Assembly (NCBI GenBank): GCA_031002005.1
Contig: CM061914.1
Span: 188,126,685 to 188,190,684, forward strand
Length of the DNA stretch: 64,000 nt
Direction of reading: 5' to 3'
DNA from: Vandiemenella viatica
Taxonomy: Eukaryota > Arthropoda > Insecta > Orthoptera > Morabidae
The notes under the pieces are model-generated. The model searched no databases, was not told where the DNA came from, and saw only the letters and a list, made by a program, of their open reading frames with translations. Made by a program: the position numbers and the translations under genes. This document shows positions 9,488 to 20,850 of the stretch, in pieces. Each line of letters begins with the position of its first letter. Position 1 is the first letter of the stretch.

Positions 9488-9850
9488 TTTACACTTGATA
9501 TTGAATACGTCATCTGTACTAATTCCTTCTTTTAAAGTAATGGCGTTAATTGCGAATAATTTACATGTGCTCTAACAGCAACATATATTTATCAAAATTA
9601 ACAACTGAAGATTTGGTAACTTCAGCTGGACTATATTCGGGCATGGTAACCTTTTATCCCCTCTCAGGGAAGAGGGGATTTATGAGAAATTATACTACAG
9701 ATTAATTTGCTTCATAATAAAAATTCAATTTAGCCAGAATACCAAGTTCGATAGAGTTTTTGAGCAATCTGAGATGATGGTGAATTGATAGAGGTCTTGT
9801 AGTGGAAACAAAATAATAATATGAGACTGGAGACTTTTCAGGCGTACTGA
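9488..9850. other. Stretch without recognised gene
   Basis: Conserved in all three copies. A short hairpin CCCCTCTCAGGGAAGAGGGG lies near 9,660. No coding signal. Confidence 0.4.
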
Positions 9851-10113
9851 TGCAATGAATTCTTCACAGGACTTCAGCCAGTGCTGAAAAATGACAACGT
9901 TTCGACAACCGACTCGGTTGTCTTCATCAGGTCTACTACTCAGATATTATTACCAGATATTAATACCTGAAATCACAAACTTGTGATTTCAGATAATAAT
10001 ATCTAGGTAATAATATCTGAAGTAGTAGATCTGATGAAGACAGCCGAGTTGGTTGCCGAAACGTTGTCATTATCAACACTATGTAGCTGAACCCCTGTGA
10101 AGAATTCACTGCA
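9851..10113. repeat. 263-bp foldback with hammerhead-like arms, copy A
   Basis: Near-perfect palindrome: the outer ends (TGCAATGAATTCTTCACAGG and its complement at 10,094-10,113) pair, and the centre is TGAAATCACAAACTTGTGATTTCA-like. Each arm carries CTGATGA followed by a stem-loop and GAAAC: 10,031-10,062 on plus and 9,899-9,930 on minus. Copies B and C keep it. Confidence 0.7.
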
Positions 10114-11570
10114 ATAATAATAATAATTAAATAAAATAAAAACAATATTCAAACATACAACAACAGTGCAAAAATGTATGCTCATCAAACATCAAGCTTA
10201 CGAGGAAGTTCCTATGTAATCCAAGAGGAACGTTTTTCAAAGATTGGATTGGTTAACTACATAATGTTTGTGCGAAATTGTTGTTAAGTACACTCATCAA
10301 CGTTATTCTCGGAAATAAACAAAAATTAAAAGAATATATTAGTGAAGTAAAGGGTAAAACATTCTGAGGACACAAACATATTTGTCATTTTTATAAACAA
10401 TATATTGAGTACCACAAATATAAAAAATATGACGCACATACTGTCTACAGTAATTTTAAGATGCAAATATATATATATATATATATACAGAATCGTTGTT
10501 ATAATACTCACGAGTCCTGTTGTCGTTATCTAAATCGGAGTACAGAATATCTCCACCTCCAGCATGTGAAGAGTGATCTTGAAACGGTTGTGCCAAATAA
10601 ATAGAAACAGCAGAACAATGAGGCAATGAAATCGTTAATACAAAGTGGTTAGGTTGCAATTAATTTGGTAACAATTTTAATCTCCACTGTTCTTCATTCG
10701 TCCATAAAGCACTTAATCTCCTTAAACATTTAATTTTCTTTTGTCTCTCAGAACTAGAAGTGCACACATTTGTTGTTTTTATTAGTACAATAGACGCAAT
10801 TTTAAGTTAATTATTAGACTTAATGTGTAATTAAATTCTCTATTACAGAATTTAAGAACACTCTTTAACCTTCTGCATATGTACTTTTTACAGCAGACTA
10901 CTACTTCCCGTAAATTAATTTTTAATTCCACATTGTCTTTCACTGTTTTGTTACAGTGGAATTAAATTAAAGGTTAAGAGTAACTTCATGATTCGTGAAA
11001 TGTTTTTTTATATTTTTTTACTTTTTTATTATTATTATTATTTCCCCGAGGTCCTAACCAAAGCAAGATGGCGGTTGTCAGTATTTTTCCAATAGTTCGT
11101 GACTGATTCATTTCTGCAGGTTCATACCATAATAAACATTTTCTCTGCAGAATTTTTTCGTCTACCAAACATATACTAAACCAGTGCTACGGTACCGCCA
11201 TGTCACAAATTCTTCTCTCTCATTAGCGTCTAATCACGTGATAACTGAAATAATTAAAAAAACGCATCACAAAATGATCTACGAATGAAATACACCCTAT
11301 AGATTAAGTAGAGTGTACTGTTACTACTCCATATAATTTGTAAGTAAAAAATGAGTGAACATATTTCGACAGTTTGAAAGTTTAAAATATGATGTTTGTA
11401 TCATCATGTTGCTCAAATGGGAATTGAGCACAAAATTAATGTCTCGTCCAGACATTAAAAAAGAAAAATGAGGCCAATTTAAGGCAGTCTACGGGGTCTT
11501 TGTGTTAGTATCATGAATTTAGCCTTTAAAGTCGGCAGACAGGAGCAGTCTAGCTTTGCCGCCGAGTTGG
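10114..11570. other. AT-rich intergenic stretch with TA microsatellite
   Basis: A (TA)n run lies at about 10,468-10,488 and an ATT run near 11,030-11,043. No coding frame of substance. Conserved in copies B and C with microsatellite length differences. Confidence 0.5.
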
Positions 11571-12045
11571 TTAAAATAAATAAAATTGCAATGGAGCGCA
11601 TGCTCCGGTGGCAATTTCCCTAAAACCCCATCTTCCCCCTTTTCTACATCCACCTACATTTACCCTTTACAAATTTTAACTTTAAATGCTTTCAACGTTT
11701 TGGCAAATTATTCACCATTTCTCTTGGTAACTTATTCCAATCCCTGACACCCTCATCTAAAAAGAGAATCTTCCCACACCCTTGTGCCTGAAATCGAGTG
11801 CCAGCTTGTAGTCATGGTAATCTTTTCCCTTCCATGAATTACTTTCAATTCTTACACCAATATCTTTACATGCCTCATCACCAATATACGCCTTGTACAC
11901 TCCCATCACCTTCTCACCCTCCTTCTGTCTTCCAACGAGTCCCATTCCAGCATTTTTATCATATCTGTTACTGATTGCGTTCTGCAATAATTTCCAGAAA
12001 CGAATCTAGCAGCCCTTCTTTGCTCCGTCTCCAACTCCTGTATTA
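11571..12045 (-). mobile_element. LINE-c 3' fragment
   Basis: Minus-strand C-terminus (MGVYKAYIGDEACKDIGVRI, then LDFRHKGVGRFSF and a broken end), with a TTAAATAAA-type tail at 11,571-11,587. Frameshifted. Equivalents are at 39,990-40,466 and 62,237-62,713. Confidence 0.75.
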
Positions 12046-12286
12046 GATCGATACAATTTTTTTGATTCTGAGAGGAGCTTTACAAGATGTGAATTGTTTT
12101 CATGTTTGTAGTTGGACACGCTGCCTTTTAATAACTGTTGCGAATGCCGTAACTAGAAATCTATATGTATAAACAATTAATGAAGAGAGAAATATCTTTG
12201 TGACAACCGCGTTGTCAACTTCGAGAACGCTAAAATGTATTGCGTCGTTCATATCGCAACGTATTGCTTGCCATTGCTTCTTGGAT

Positions 12287-13057
12287 TAGTCCAGTAACGG
12301 GGTAGTTCTCACTTGCATCACATCACGTAGAAGATTTTTTTTTCTTATCTTGTATATATTGGTGAGAGTATGCAGAAACCAAGTTTTCGACCTCCAACAC
12401 CCTCGGCACAATTTTCTGTGGCCAAAAAACATCAAAATTTTGGTACTTTTTTCAGTTTTTCGCCTATAACTCCTTCCTGATAAGTCCTATCAAGAAATAT
12501 TCTATTCTCAGTTTGAAAGAGGACAAAATTTCCTACAACTTTCGTATTACAAACTTTTTTCTAAACTCAAAACTAAGCGAGCTACAGTTCTTTGAAAATC
12601 AGCCAAATTTCACACTTTTCCTAAAAGTTGGGTTTTTACTTACTTTGCAGCTCAAAATGACCTGAAACCCCTGTATATATAACCGATATATATGTATTTC
12701 TCTATGAAATAGTATATATATGTACTATACTTTGATTACTGATGGTCCATTCAATAATCATATAGCATTGTTGGCCGGGAGATCCCGAAGGATTGTTCGG
12801 CCGCCAGGTTACAGTGTTATGGATAGGCCGCGCAGTGCGCTTGTTGTGGCTATCTAACCTGACCAAGTACTAGTACCGCATATAGGGAACCTACAGCTTA
12901 AGGTGGAATCCAAACCACAGAATCGTTCTGGCTTACTTCATATTACACAGCAAGCTGTGGCAGAGGTAAAGGTCGGGTCAATGGCCTTTGAAAATCATTG
13001 CTGAGACCGGGATTTCGATCTCCAGTCAGACGTCTTGAGCTACCAGATCGCTCTATT
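12287..13057 (+). repeat. Left terminal inverted repeat of the 3.29-kb element
   Basis: About 771 bp, pairing with 14,797-15,578. The right arm carries extra bases (GTAAAAAGGGG) near its outer tip. Otherwise the arms differ by scattered substitutions. Confidence 0.85.
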
Positions 13058-13433
13058 ATACTGAAGATAATAGAGCGAACAACAATGCATAATGTTATGA
13101 CGCAAAGTTATAAAGTCATAATAATTTCGAAATAAGTTAAAAAATGGTCATAAAAACATTTCTTTTCCGTTTGGATTGTCCCGGCTTATCAATGAATTGT
13201 GTCTCTTTCATCCATTGCATCAGGAACAGCTTCCTCGAGGTCGAAGAAATCTTCCTCTCCTTCATCTACTACATTCCAGGAACGCTTTCACGAGGCAGGC
13301 GAGAGCAATTTTTGCAAGCAGCTGAACAATGCAGTCCTGATTAGCGACAGCTGCATGGAGGAGTACAAGGTTTCTGGAAGGAATATGATACAACCTTCCA
13401 AGTGAACTCAAGTGCATCGTCTTTTATTATTGT

Positions 13434-13633
13434 TTTTTTTATGACTTTACGCCTCGTCGAAGTCGAGTTCATTAGTGGCACGATGGGACTGGGGACAAGG
13501 AACGTGAAGGATTTCGGCCATGGCCTTTTGAAGGAAGCATCCCGGCATTCGGCTGGAGTGATTTGAGGAAACCATGGAAAACCCAAATCTCGATGCTTGG
13601 ACGGAAATTCGAACCGACGTCCTCCTAAATGCA
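13434..13633 (-). mobile_element. SINE inserted in the 3.29-kb element
   Basis: 5'-truncated SINE (central block GGCCATGGCC...GGCATTCGGC present, A box lost) flanked by an 11-bp duplication TTTATTATTGT at 13,423-13,433 and 13,634-13,644. Its T-run lies at the left, so it is on the minus strand. Confidence 0.8.
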
Positions 13634-13639
13634 TTTATT

Positions 13640-14640
13640 ATTGTAACTGTAATAAGACTGGACGAGCCTTTCCTTCATCCTCAAGGCAATAGGTACGTTT
13701 CTCGACCCAACCAACCTTTACTTGGTGGTACGTGCATATTGAGTGAAACGTTGCCGCATCTGATTTTGGTGGCAACCGTGCTAGTCTGAATGCATTTTTT
13801 GGGCAGATTTCTTAATCATTTCATATCTGAGCCTTCCAATGTTCCACAAGCAATTTTTCCGTACCGTTACAAGATGATCTGTTCCTCTGCGTGTTCTCCA
13901 AATGTTCTCTGGAGGCTAGAGTTCTGAGAAGTTAGCATGCATGTTACTTTCAGATATATTTGGTCTTGAATCATGCAGTAGAAGTTTTCTTTCCCATAGC
14001 CGAAATATGCTGATATTGTATCACATCCAGCAAATGCATGGATGAAGAGGATGTGTGTGGGTTCAAACTCGTGGTACCAAAGCCCATTAGCAAAATGAGA
14101 AAGCCAATATACTCACTTAGAATCATCACACTGTCAAATTTTGCTGCTTGGGAAATTGCTGCGTCAACGATCAATCCAGCAGCATCTTGTTTTGCCTGTT
14201 TATCTTGGATGCCTCCTTTTTCAGTTTTTGCATTAGTATCAACATTACACAGTTCTTGCTGCTCTCATTTGCTACGTCACTGTAGCACTTGTTTCCTCAC
14301 TGAAAATGATGCCTGCTGATGTATCTGATGTTTTCAAACTACAAATCATTTCAGATGACTTTATTCCTCTCTGCGCAGCATAACTGCGGTATCCGTCAAA
14401 TATAACTGTGATGTTGGATCTATAGTTCGTTGTCAAATAGGCTTCATATTTTCCACAGAAGCAGCCAAGGTATTTACTACTATGCCACATAACCTTATGC
14501 AAGAGGAATCATCCGTGCATAGCAAAAAAATTTGTGTTGGGTGTTGTATCTTGAAGAGATTTAAATGCTTCATATAGTGACAATTTTTTTCCATTGTTGT
14601 AAGGAACAAATTCAAATGGAACACAGTGTTTCAATCCATT
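13640..14640 (-). pseudogene. Decayed protein of the long-TIR element (GCDT motif family)
   Basis: Reading the minus strand through several frameshifts gives an ordered set of blocks: PYNNGKKLSLYEAFKSL; FLLHKVMWHSS; NITVIFDGY (14,389-14,412); a SVMILSEYIGFLILL segment; HAFAGCDTISAYFGYGK (about 13,990-14,040); and a KIRCGNVSLNMHV-like end. The same order (LLH-VxW, VVFDGY, a hydrophobic 'xDLLVLL' strand, HAxTGCDTxSxxxGxGK) is what I recall from multicopy uncharacterised arthropod and cnidarian proteins with a possible PIN/FEN-like nuclease core. The resemblance is from memory. Stops near 14,490 and several indels mean it is dead. Confidence 0.5.
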
Positions 14641-14796
14641 AAAACGGAAAAGAAATGGATTTATGACTAATTTTTGACTTATTATGACTTATTATGACTT
14701 AATTTTGACTGCATAAATAAACTTTGTGCCATAACATTATGTTTTCAGTTTTGCAAATCCGTTTTTCAAACTGGTACAAATACCATCAGGTAATAG

Positions 14797-15578
14797 AACG
14801 AAATGGTAGCTCAGTGGTTAAGGTATCTGACTGAAGATGGAAATCCCGTTCTCAGCAGTAATTTTCAAAGACCATTGACCCGACCTTTACCTCTGCCACA
14901 GCTTGCTGTGTAATATGAAGTAAGCCAGAACGATTCTGTGGTTTGGATTCCACCTTAAGCTGTAGGTTCCCTATATGCGGTACTAGTACTTGGTCAGGTT
15001 AGATAGCCACAACAAGCGCACTGCGCGGCCTATCCATAACACTGTAACCTGGCGGCCGAACAATCCTTCGGGATCTCCCGGCCAACAATGCTATATGATT
15101 ATTGAATGGACCATCAGTAATCAAAGTATAGTACATATATATACTATGTCATAGAGAAATACATATATATCGGTTATATATACAGGGGTTTCAAGTCATT
15201 TTGAGCTGCAAAGTAAGTAAAAACCCAACTTTTAGGAAAAGTGTGAAATTTGGCTGATTTTCAAAGAACTGTAGCTCGCTTAATTTTGAGTTTAGAAAAA
15301 AGTTTGTAATACGAAAGTTGTAGGAAATTTTGTCCTCTTTCAAATTGAGAATAGAATATTTCTTGATAGGACTTATCAGGAAGGAGTTATAGGCGAAAAA
15401 CTGAAAAAAGTACCCAAATTTTGATGTTTTTTGGCCACAGAAAATTGTGCCGAGGGTGTTGGAGGTCGAAAACTTGGTTTCTGCATACTCTCACCAATAT
15501 ATACAAGATAAGAAAAAAAATCTTCTACGTGATGTGATGCAAGTGAGAACCCCTTTTTACGACCCCGTTACTGGACTA
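14797..15578 (-). repeat. Right terminal inverted repeat of the 3.29-kb element
   Basis: About 782 bp. The inner end on plus (about 14,806-14,870) reads GGTAGCTCAGTGGTTAAGG followed ~25 bp later by GAAATCCCG, which resembles the A and B boxes of a tRNA. The left arm has the same sequence inverted. Confidence 0.8.
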
Positions 15579-15581
15579 GAT

Positions 15582-16364
15582 CCGAAATAGACGTTAATCG
15601 CTGAACAAAGATTATAATTATCGTTTTTTATTCACCAATAGTTGGAGCTACTAGTGACGTACATCTCTGTACAGTTTTGATTAGCTTGATATTTCCAAAA
15701 GTAAAATGTTGCTATATTAATTATTATAACTGATAAGACGAAGCTTGAAGTAAACATTGTCACAGACCATAGCTACCATACTTTATGTACAGAAATAATT
15801 AATAGGCATTTCCATTAGACTTGGACGTGGCAAAAGCGACACTGGAAGTTTGGGCACATTTCTGTGTTGTACAGTTACTTATTATAATAAGTTACACTTA
15901 AAATAAGCGAAGAAATAATATTGTGCGATTGATGATGGTAGTAGTAATATCTGTGGAATATTTCACTTTTTCAATGTCACATTGTTGCTCAGTCTCTGTA
16001 TTAAAGTTTTAGAAAAATCTGGTTGCATGATCACGACGTTTTGTAATTCGTCTAAAGTGAGAAATGAGGTTCTCTCTAATCTAACAGATTTAATTTTATT
16101 GATATTCAGCAGTTTTGGATTTTGTTCACTGAATCTTCGCATATTTATGACGTATTCAGAAAACAGAGACAAATTATCTTCGTGTCTTCTTTGCCTCGAC
16201 TTTGCTATAAGTTAGTTTTTGATCGTGCTACGATAATTAGTTTACTTTGATTTATTTTATTATCACTATGAGTTTCAGGTAAAAACATACTTTATCCTGA
16301 TAGAAATCCATGAAAAATTAATAAATATATGTAAATATATTATTATTATTATGACCAGTGCATT
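15582..16364. other. Right end of copy A, nothing recognised
   Basis: AT-rich sequence without a gene. It matches copy C (62,957-63,780) closely and copy B (40,709-41,365) much less closely. A mixed TA/TTA run near 16,325-16,352 is greatly expanded in copy C. Confidence 0.5.
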
Positions 16365-16745
16365 TTTCCTGTGCTGACACGGCTGTGATACCTGGACTCA
16401 AAATGAATTTACAAAAGGTAAACTACGAACTGTCAAAAGAGCTACGGAAATGTTAATGTTAGCCTTAACGAGAAAAGGGCAACCGACATTAGGTCAGTTA
16501 CAAAGGTCACAGACATCCTAGAGAAAACTACATCCTTGAAATGGCAACGGGCCGTTCATATTGCACAGAGAAAAGATCAAATATGGACAAAAACAGTGTT
16601 AGAGTGGAGCCGAAGAGATCACCACAGACCAGAGGAAGACCACCAGACCATGGGACGAGGACATAGGGTTGTCGGAGTTAACTGGCAGAGGATCACACAA
16701 GATCGTGGGACCTGGAAAAATCTGCTCACGCTATACCTGAAGTGA
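16365..16745 (+). mobile_element. LINE-e C-terminal fragment
   Basis: Plus-strand end of a non-LTR retrotransposon frame: SLKWQRAVHIAQRKD, TVLEWSRRDHHRP, then RVVGVNWQRITQDRGTWKNL. The pattern 'W-GRPPxRW-D-RxxxGxxWxRxAQDRxxW' is a common LINE C-terminus. Partly frameshifted. Related to 23,757-24,720 and to the window's last bases (63,797-64,000). Confidence 0.7.
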
Positions 16746-16869
16746 TGATTTTAAGAGGCTACATCAGTAAATGATTAAGCTGGCTGATAATGATATTGGT
16801 TCTTGAAAATAAATCTGAGATTGTTTTATAATTTAACAATCGGCAGTTTGTAGAATTCACAATTTTAGA

Positions 16870-17410
16870 GTGTTAAAATAAATTCTCGGGGTTCCAGCCG
16901 CGTAAAACATTCACACTTGCGGGACGTTACGAAGGTGTCTACCTCAGCCCTCGTTTTCAACTACAGATGTCACTGAATAATTGTTTGTTTACGCGCTGCT
17001 ACAGCAACTGTGGAGGACAAAAGCAGACACAGAGCGATGACGTCATCCACTCTTCTGCTCGTTACCGAGGCGAAGCTGTTTCAGCATTTTGATAGCCGGG
17101 TTCCAGGCCGCACTGAGTTGGTAACCAGAGTCCATGTTAACTAAATAATCAGTTGTTCTGATTTATACAGCTTCTGTAGTAACGCTGTCGCAAAAATAGC
17201 TGACCCGGGATAAAATTGTAGTTTTTTTTTTTTCAAAATCAAACGTATGACCTTCTTGGACACTGTGTTCGGCCACAGCTGATTCTTCTTCTTGCCCCTG
17301 ACTAACATTTCTTCCATGTTCGACACATCGCTGCACAATACACAGTCAATCTGTTTTACTACGGATAAAATGTGACGAAAGTCTTCGAGAAACTGGTTCT
17401 GAGTTTTCCT
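16870..17410 (-). mobile_element. Penelope-like element fragment, minus orientation
   Basis: Reverse complement matches the Penelope-like element at 25,216-25,966. Readable are a degraded GIY-YIG tail (EEESAVAEHSVQEGH-like, about 17,230-17,300), then ILSRV, then NMDSGYQLSAAWNPAIKM, and the 3' end CGGCTGGAACCCCGAG. Frameshifts throughout. It forms an inverted pair with the second element across the A/B spacer. Confidence 0.75.
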
Positions 17411-17550
17411 TGTACCAGTTGAGTGGAAATAGTAAGGAATAAATATCACATCTGACTCATAACTTACTGCTTTATTCGCTTCATAGTTTATTGATTCATA
17501 TTTGATTTATTGCTCAGCGCTTTTCATGATAGGAAACACTGTTTACAATA

Positions 17551-17936
17551 TTGAGAAATACAGTAGCAGCAGATGTTTCATCTTCTCCGTCTGTCACAAT
17601 AATGTACTCACCGAATTATGGATACACTAATGAAGTGGAAATAAAAATGAGAGTGCCGCAGCGTAGCGAATTGGGACCATTGCTATTAATTATTCTAATG
17701 AATAATTGTGTTGATTGTTTACTATCTGAAATTAGATTGTTTGCAGATGATATAATGCTATCTAAAACGATCAAAATGATTGAGGACTGTAAACAGTTGC
17801 AGGTTGATCTGGACAGAATATCTAGTTGGGTTGGTAAACATGGGATGAAGATAAATGCAAAGAAGAGTCAGCTTATTAGATACACAAATAAAAATAAAAA
17901 AAAGGTTGATTATGAATACAAGGTGGGGAAAGACAT
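17551..17936 (+). mobile_element. LINE-c RT segment, upstream part
   Basis: Plus-strand RT with the catalytic LFADDIMLSKT motif and a VGKHGMKINAKKSQL block, ending VDYEYKVGKD. The frame is then interrupted by a LINE-b insertion and resumes at 18,789. Confidence 0.85.
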
Positions 17937-18788
17937 CTACATCTACATATATACTCTGCAAATCACAAAAGAGTGGGTGGCAGAGGGTGCTCAGCACAAA
18001 ACCTAATCTCTTTGTTGTGCATTCCAATCCCTAATGGTACGAGGAAAAATAGAATTCATATCAGAATCAGTACGGCACCTTATTTCTTTAATTTTATCAT
18101 TCCTGTCATTCCGAGCCAAATAGGTTGGTGGACGAAGTATTTCACTACACTCGTAAGTGAAAATGGGAGTATGCATGTTTACCAATAAGTTTATACGAAA
18201 CGTGCGTCGTCTATCTACCAGAGACTCCCAGCCTAGTCTACTAATCAGTTCTGTAACGCTTTCATAAGGACTGTAGCAAGCGGTCACGAAACGAGCGGCT
18301 CTTCTCTGTACTTTCTCTGTACTCTCAATCAGCCCCTTACGAAACGGATCCCAGATGGCACAACAATAGTCCAAATGTGGACGCAAAAGAGATTTGTACG
18401 CTATCTCCTTTGTTTGTTCATTACAATTTTTCAAAATTCGACCTAGGAACCGCAGCCTAGAATTAGCTCTATCTACCAACGTATTAATATGTAAGTCCCA
18501 TTTCATGTTCCTTTGTACTGTTACTCCCAAATATTTCATAGAATCGACCATATCAATAACTGTATTGTATAACTCGTATTTCTGAACAATTGGATTCTTT
18601 TTGTTAGTTATGCTCATTGTCTTACACTTTTTACAATTTAGTGTGAGTTGCCACTCAGCGCACCATGCTAAAATAACATCCAGATCACGCTGAATTGTCG
18701 AACAATCGGCCAAATTCCTTACTTCCCTATAAATAACTGCATCATCAGCAAAAAATCTAAAACGGCTTTTCACTTTGTCTTTGCCCTT
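17937..18788 (-). mobile_element. LINE-b nested in LINE-c, 5'-truncated, 256-codon frame
   Basis: Minus-strand insertion with a CATCTACATCTACAT tail at 17,937. Its frame 18,003-18,773 is open for 256 codons: RFFADDAVIYREV (RT catalytic motif), MKYLGVTVQRNMKWDLHIN, RPHLDYCCAIWDPFRKG, and C-terminal FPRTIRDWNAQQRD. This is the least damaged LINE-b here and shows what the truncated copies at 2,720, 26,930 and 48,383 derive from. A clear target duplication could not be resolved. Confidence 0.85.
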
Positions 18789-19365
18789 GCACTTTGTCCT
18801 TGCCTGGTGAAGACTTGAAATTTAAATATCTTGGCATTACTTTTGATAACAAGCTTAACTGGACAGGACACATTGGACAGGTTGTAGGAAAAGGTTTCAA
18901 AATCCTGCACTTGTTGGTCAGAGTGATGATGGGATGCACGAGAGAAGTAAAGGAATTGGGTTACAAAACTTTGGTCAGACCATTGCTCGAATATGGTAGT
19001 GTAGTATCGGACCCACACTTTGCGTATCAAATACATGAATTGGAGAGGGAATTATCGCAGAATGCAATCAGTGACGGACATGATAAAGGAGCTGGAATGG
19101 GATTCATTGCAAGAAAGGAGGAGGATGAGGAGGATAATGGGAGTGTACAGGGCGTATACTGGCGATGAGGCATGAAAAGATATTGGAGTAGGTATGAATA
19201 GTAGTGCATGAAAGTGAAAAGATGACCATGACAACTAGGTGGCACTCGATTTCAGGCACAAGGGTGTGGGAAGATTTTCTTTTTTAGGTAAGGGTGTCAG
19301 GGATTGGAATGAGTTACCAAGGGAAATTGCGCTCCATTGCAATTTAATTAAATTAAATTAAATCA
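18789..19365 (+). mobile_element. LINE-c, downstream part with TTAAA tail
   Basis: Continuation of 17,551-17,936: EDLKFKYLGITFDNKLNWTG, then KTLVRPLLEYGSVV, then a frameshifted stretch and KGVGRFSFLGKGVRDWNELP. Ends with an AATTAAATTAAAT repeat. Confidence 0.8.
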
Positions 19366-20127
19366 TAGTGCAGCGGGAAAACTATTAATTAGGGTTTAAA
19401 ATGAGAATTTTAATATTTCAAACGTGAATGGTAAGCTGATCGTAGCGACCTACACTATATCCAAAGCCGCTAAGAGTATGAAGTGCAAGGCTGCATGCAC
19501 GAGATCACCTCATGCAATGCGCATAAGGATCTTGTCGCGATGTGGTCCTGTCTATTGTGCCAGCAGCCATGTAGAATGTGTGAGCTTTGTGTCTGTCTGT
19601 CTGTTGCCCTCGGGATTGTTTCCTGTTAACCATTGTGTCTTGTATTTCGGTTATATAGTTATTTTCTCGTTCAATGTTTGATAAATGTTTCAGTCTGTGT
19701 AACGTAGATGTTGTTTTGCCATTATAATAATTGTGATACCGTAATGCCTCGTGGTAATCATACTTAGTAATATTTGGTCGCGTTGTAATAGTGATAAACG
19801 TTCAGTGTTTCATTGTTAATCATATAAAATTATATTCAGTGGTTGCAATAAGGTGGTTTCTATTAATTACGTGAGAAATCTCACCAAATCTCATCAGTCA
19901 TCATAGGGAAAAGGGGGTGGTTGGTCCAGATATCCAAAAACACCTCACGTAATTAATTGACGGCCCATAGTCTGTAGTTATGCGTAAGAAGAGGTCGATC
20001 ACTGATCAGTATTCAATGACCGGCGGTTGGTAGGCCTGTAAGCCAACAAAGCGTGTTGCCGGGATGAAAACAGCGCGGGGTCTGTAGCAAAAGTGAAGAA
20101 GGGACCCTTGGTTTTCGCCGTCCGGGG
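19366..20127. other. A/B spacer without recognised gene
   Basis: Contains an 85-codon open frame at 19,424-19,681 with no recognisable domain, and an inverted repeat ATTAATTACGTGAG (19,863-19,876) / CTCACGTAATTAAT (19,944-19,957). The latter is a ~95-bp hairpin that may be a small MITE or a transposon end. Confidence 0.35.
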
Positions 20128-20594
20128 CAGTAATAGTGATGTTCCGATACCATCGAAGTATCGATACCTACTCAAATGAGTAGTACTCAAATTGTCTTAC
20201 GATACTTACTCATATGAGTACTGCAAAAGTATCGATACCTACTCAAATCGATACTTTTTTAAAATTAATGACGTTTTGTTAGATTATTTATTTTATTTGC
20301 CTAGTGTAATAAAGTCAAATAACACTCAGTAAACTGTTTTATTTATTTATTTAAATTATAATAAAGCGCACATTGTAAGCAAACTTTGAAGGTTTGGTCG
20401 TATCTTCAAATATTTATTTATTATATTGTAATTTTAACATTTGTAAACAAAAAACTCTCTTTCTGAAGGTTCCCTCCCCCCCCCCCCAAAAAAAACCCAA
20501 TTATTCCCAATATTTTGGGGACAGCTTGTTTCTTTTGTTTGTCTTTTTTTCACCTGCCTCAGGAAACAAACATTCACTCGGTACTGACGTTGCT

Positions 20595-20690
20595 ACAACA
20601 ATAAGATAGCCGACCTCAGCAGCGTAGGGCTTCGCGTTGCAGGGGTCGCCGGTTCGAGTCCGGCGAGGGCATGGGTGGTTTTAATTAAAT
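20595..20690 (+). mobile_element. Second type of tRNA-like SINE fragment
   Basis: Contains GTCGCCGGTTCGAGTCCGGC, a perfect B box within a T-arm stem, preceded by a weak A-box region (GCCGACCTCAGCAGCGTAGG). Not folding into a full tRNA. Different family from the SINEs in the repeated unit. Confidence 0.4.
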
Positions 20691-20817
20691 GTTGTGTTTG
20701 TCTTGTGTCGTCCTTACAGAAGATGGAAATTATTCATACTGAAATGAAATGTATACATTGGAAGAAAAACACACACGTTGAGCTGTCTGTATGGCTGGCA
20801 TGGCCAAATGCCATTTT

Positions 20818-20818
<1 letters not shown>

Positions 20819-20849
<31 letters not shown>
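20819..20849 (+). repeat. Poly-A run
   Basis: About 30 consecutive A. It may be the tail of the SINE-like unit upstream or an independent slippage tract. Confidence 0.7.

Positions 20850-20850
<1 letters not shown>

Larger units (their letters stand above)
12287..15578. mobile_element. 3.29-kb DNA element with ~770-bp terminal inverted repeats
   Basis: Bounded by TAGTCCAGTAACGGGG on the left and its reverse complement on the right, and flanked by GAT on each side (12,284-12,286 and 15,579-15,581). The uninterrupted site (GGATCC at the join) is preserved in copies B (about 40,707) and C (about 62,954). The inverted repeats run 12,287-13,057 and 14,797-15,578. The 1.74-kb centre contains a decayed coding region and a SINE. 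I cannot assign it to a named superfamily. Confidence 0.85.

Noticed and set aside
10031..10062. Canonical, active hammerhead ribozyme
   Set aside because: There is an extra A between CTGATGA and stem II, the plus-arm stem II is mismatched, and no stem III followed by a cleavable UH is evident. Kept only as hammerhead-like.
19424..19681. 85-codon plus-strand frame in the spacer
   Set aside because: Single copy, no domain, no promoter or splice support. Consistent with chance.
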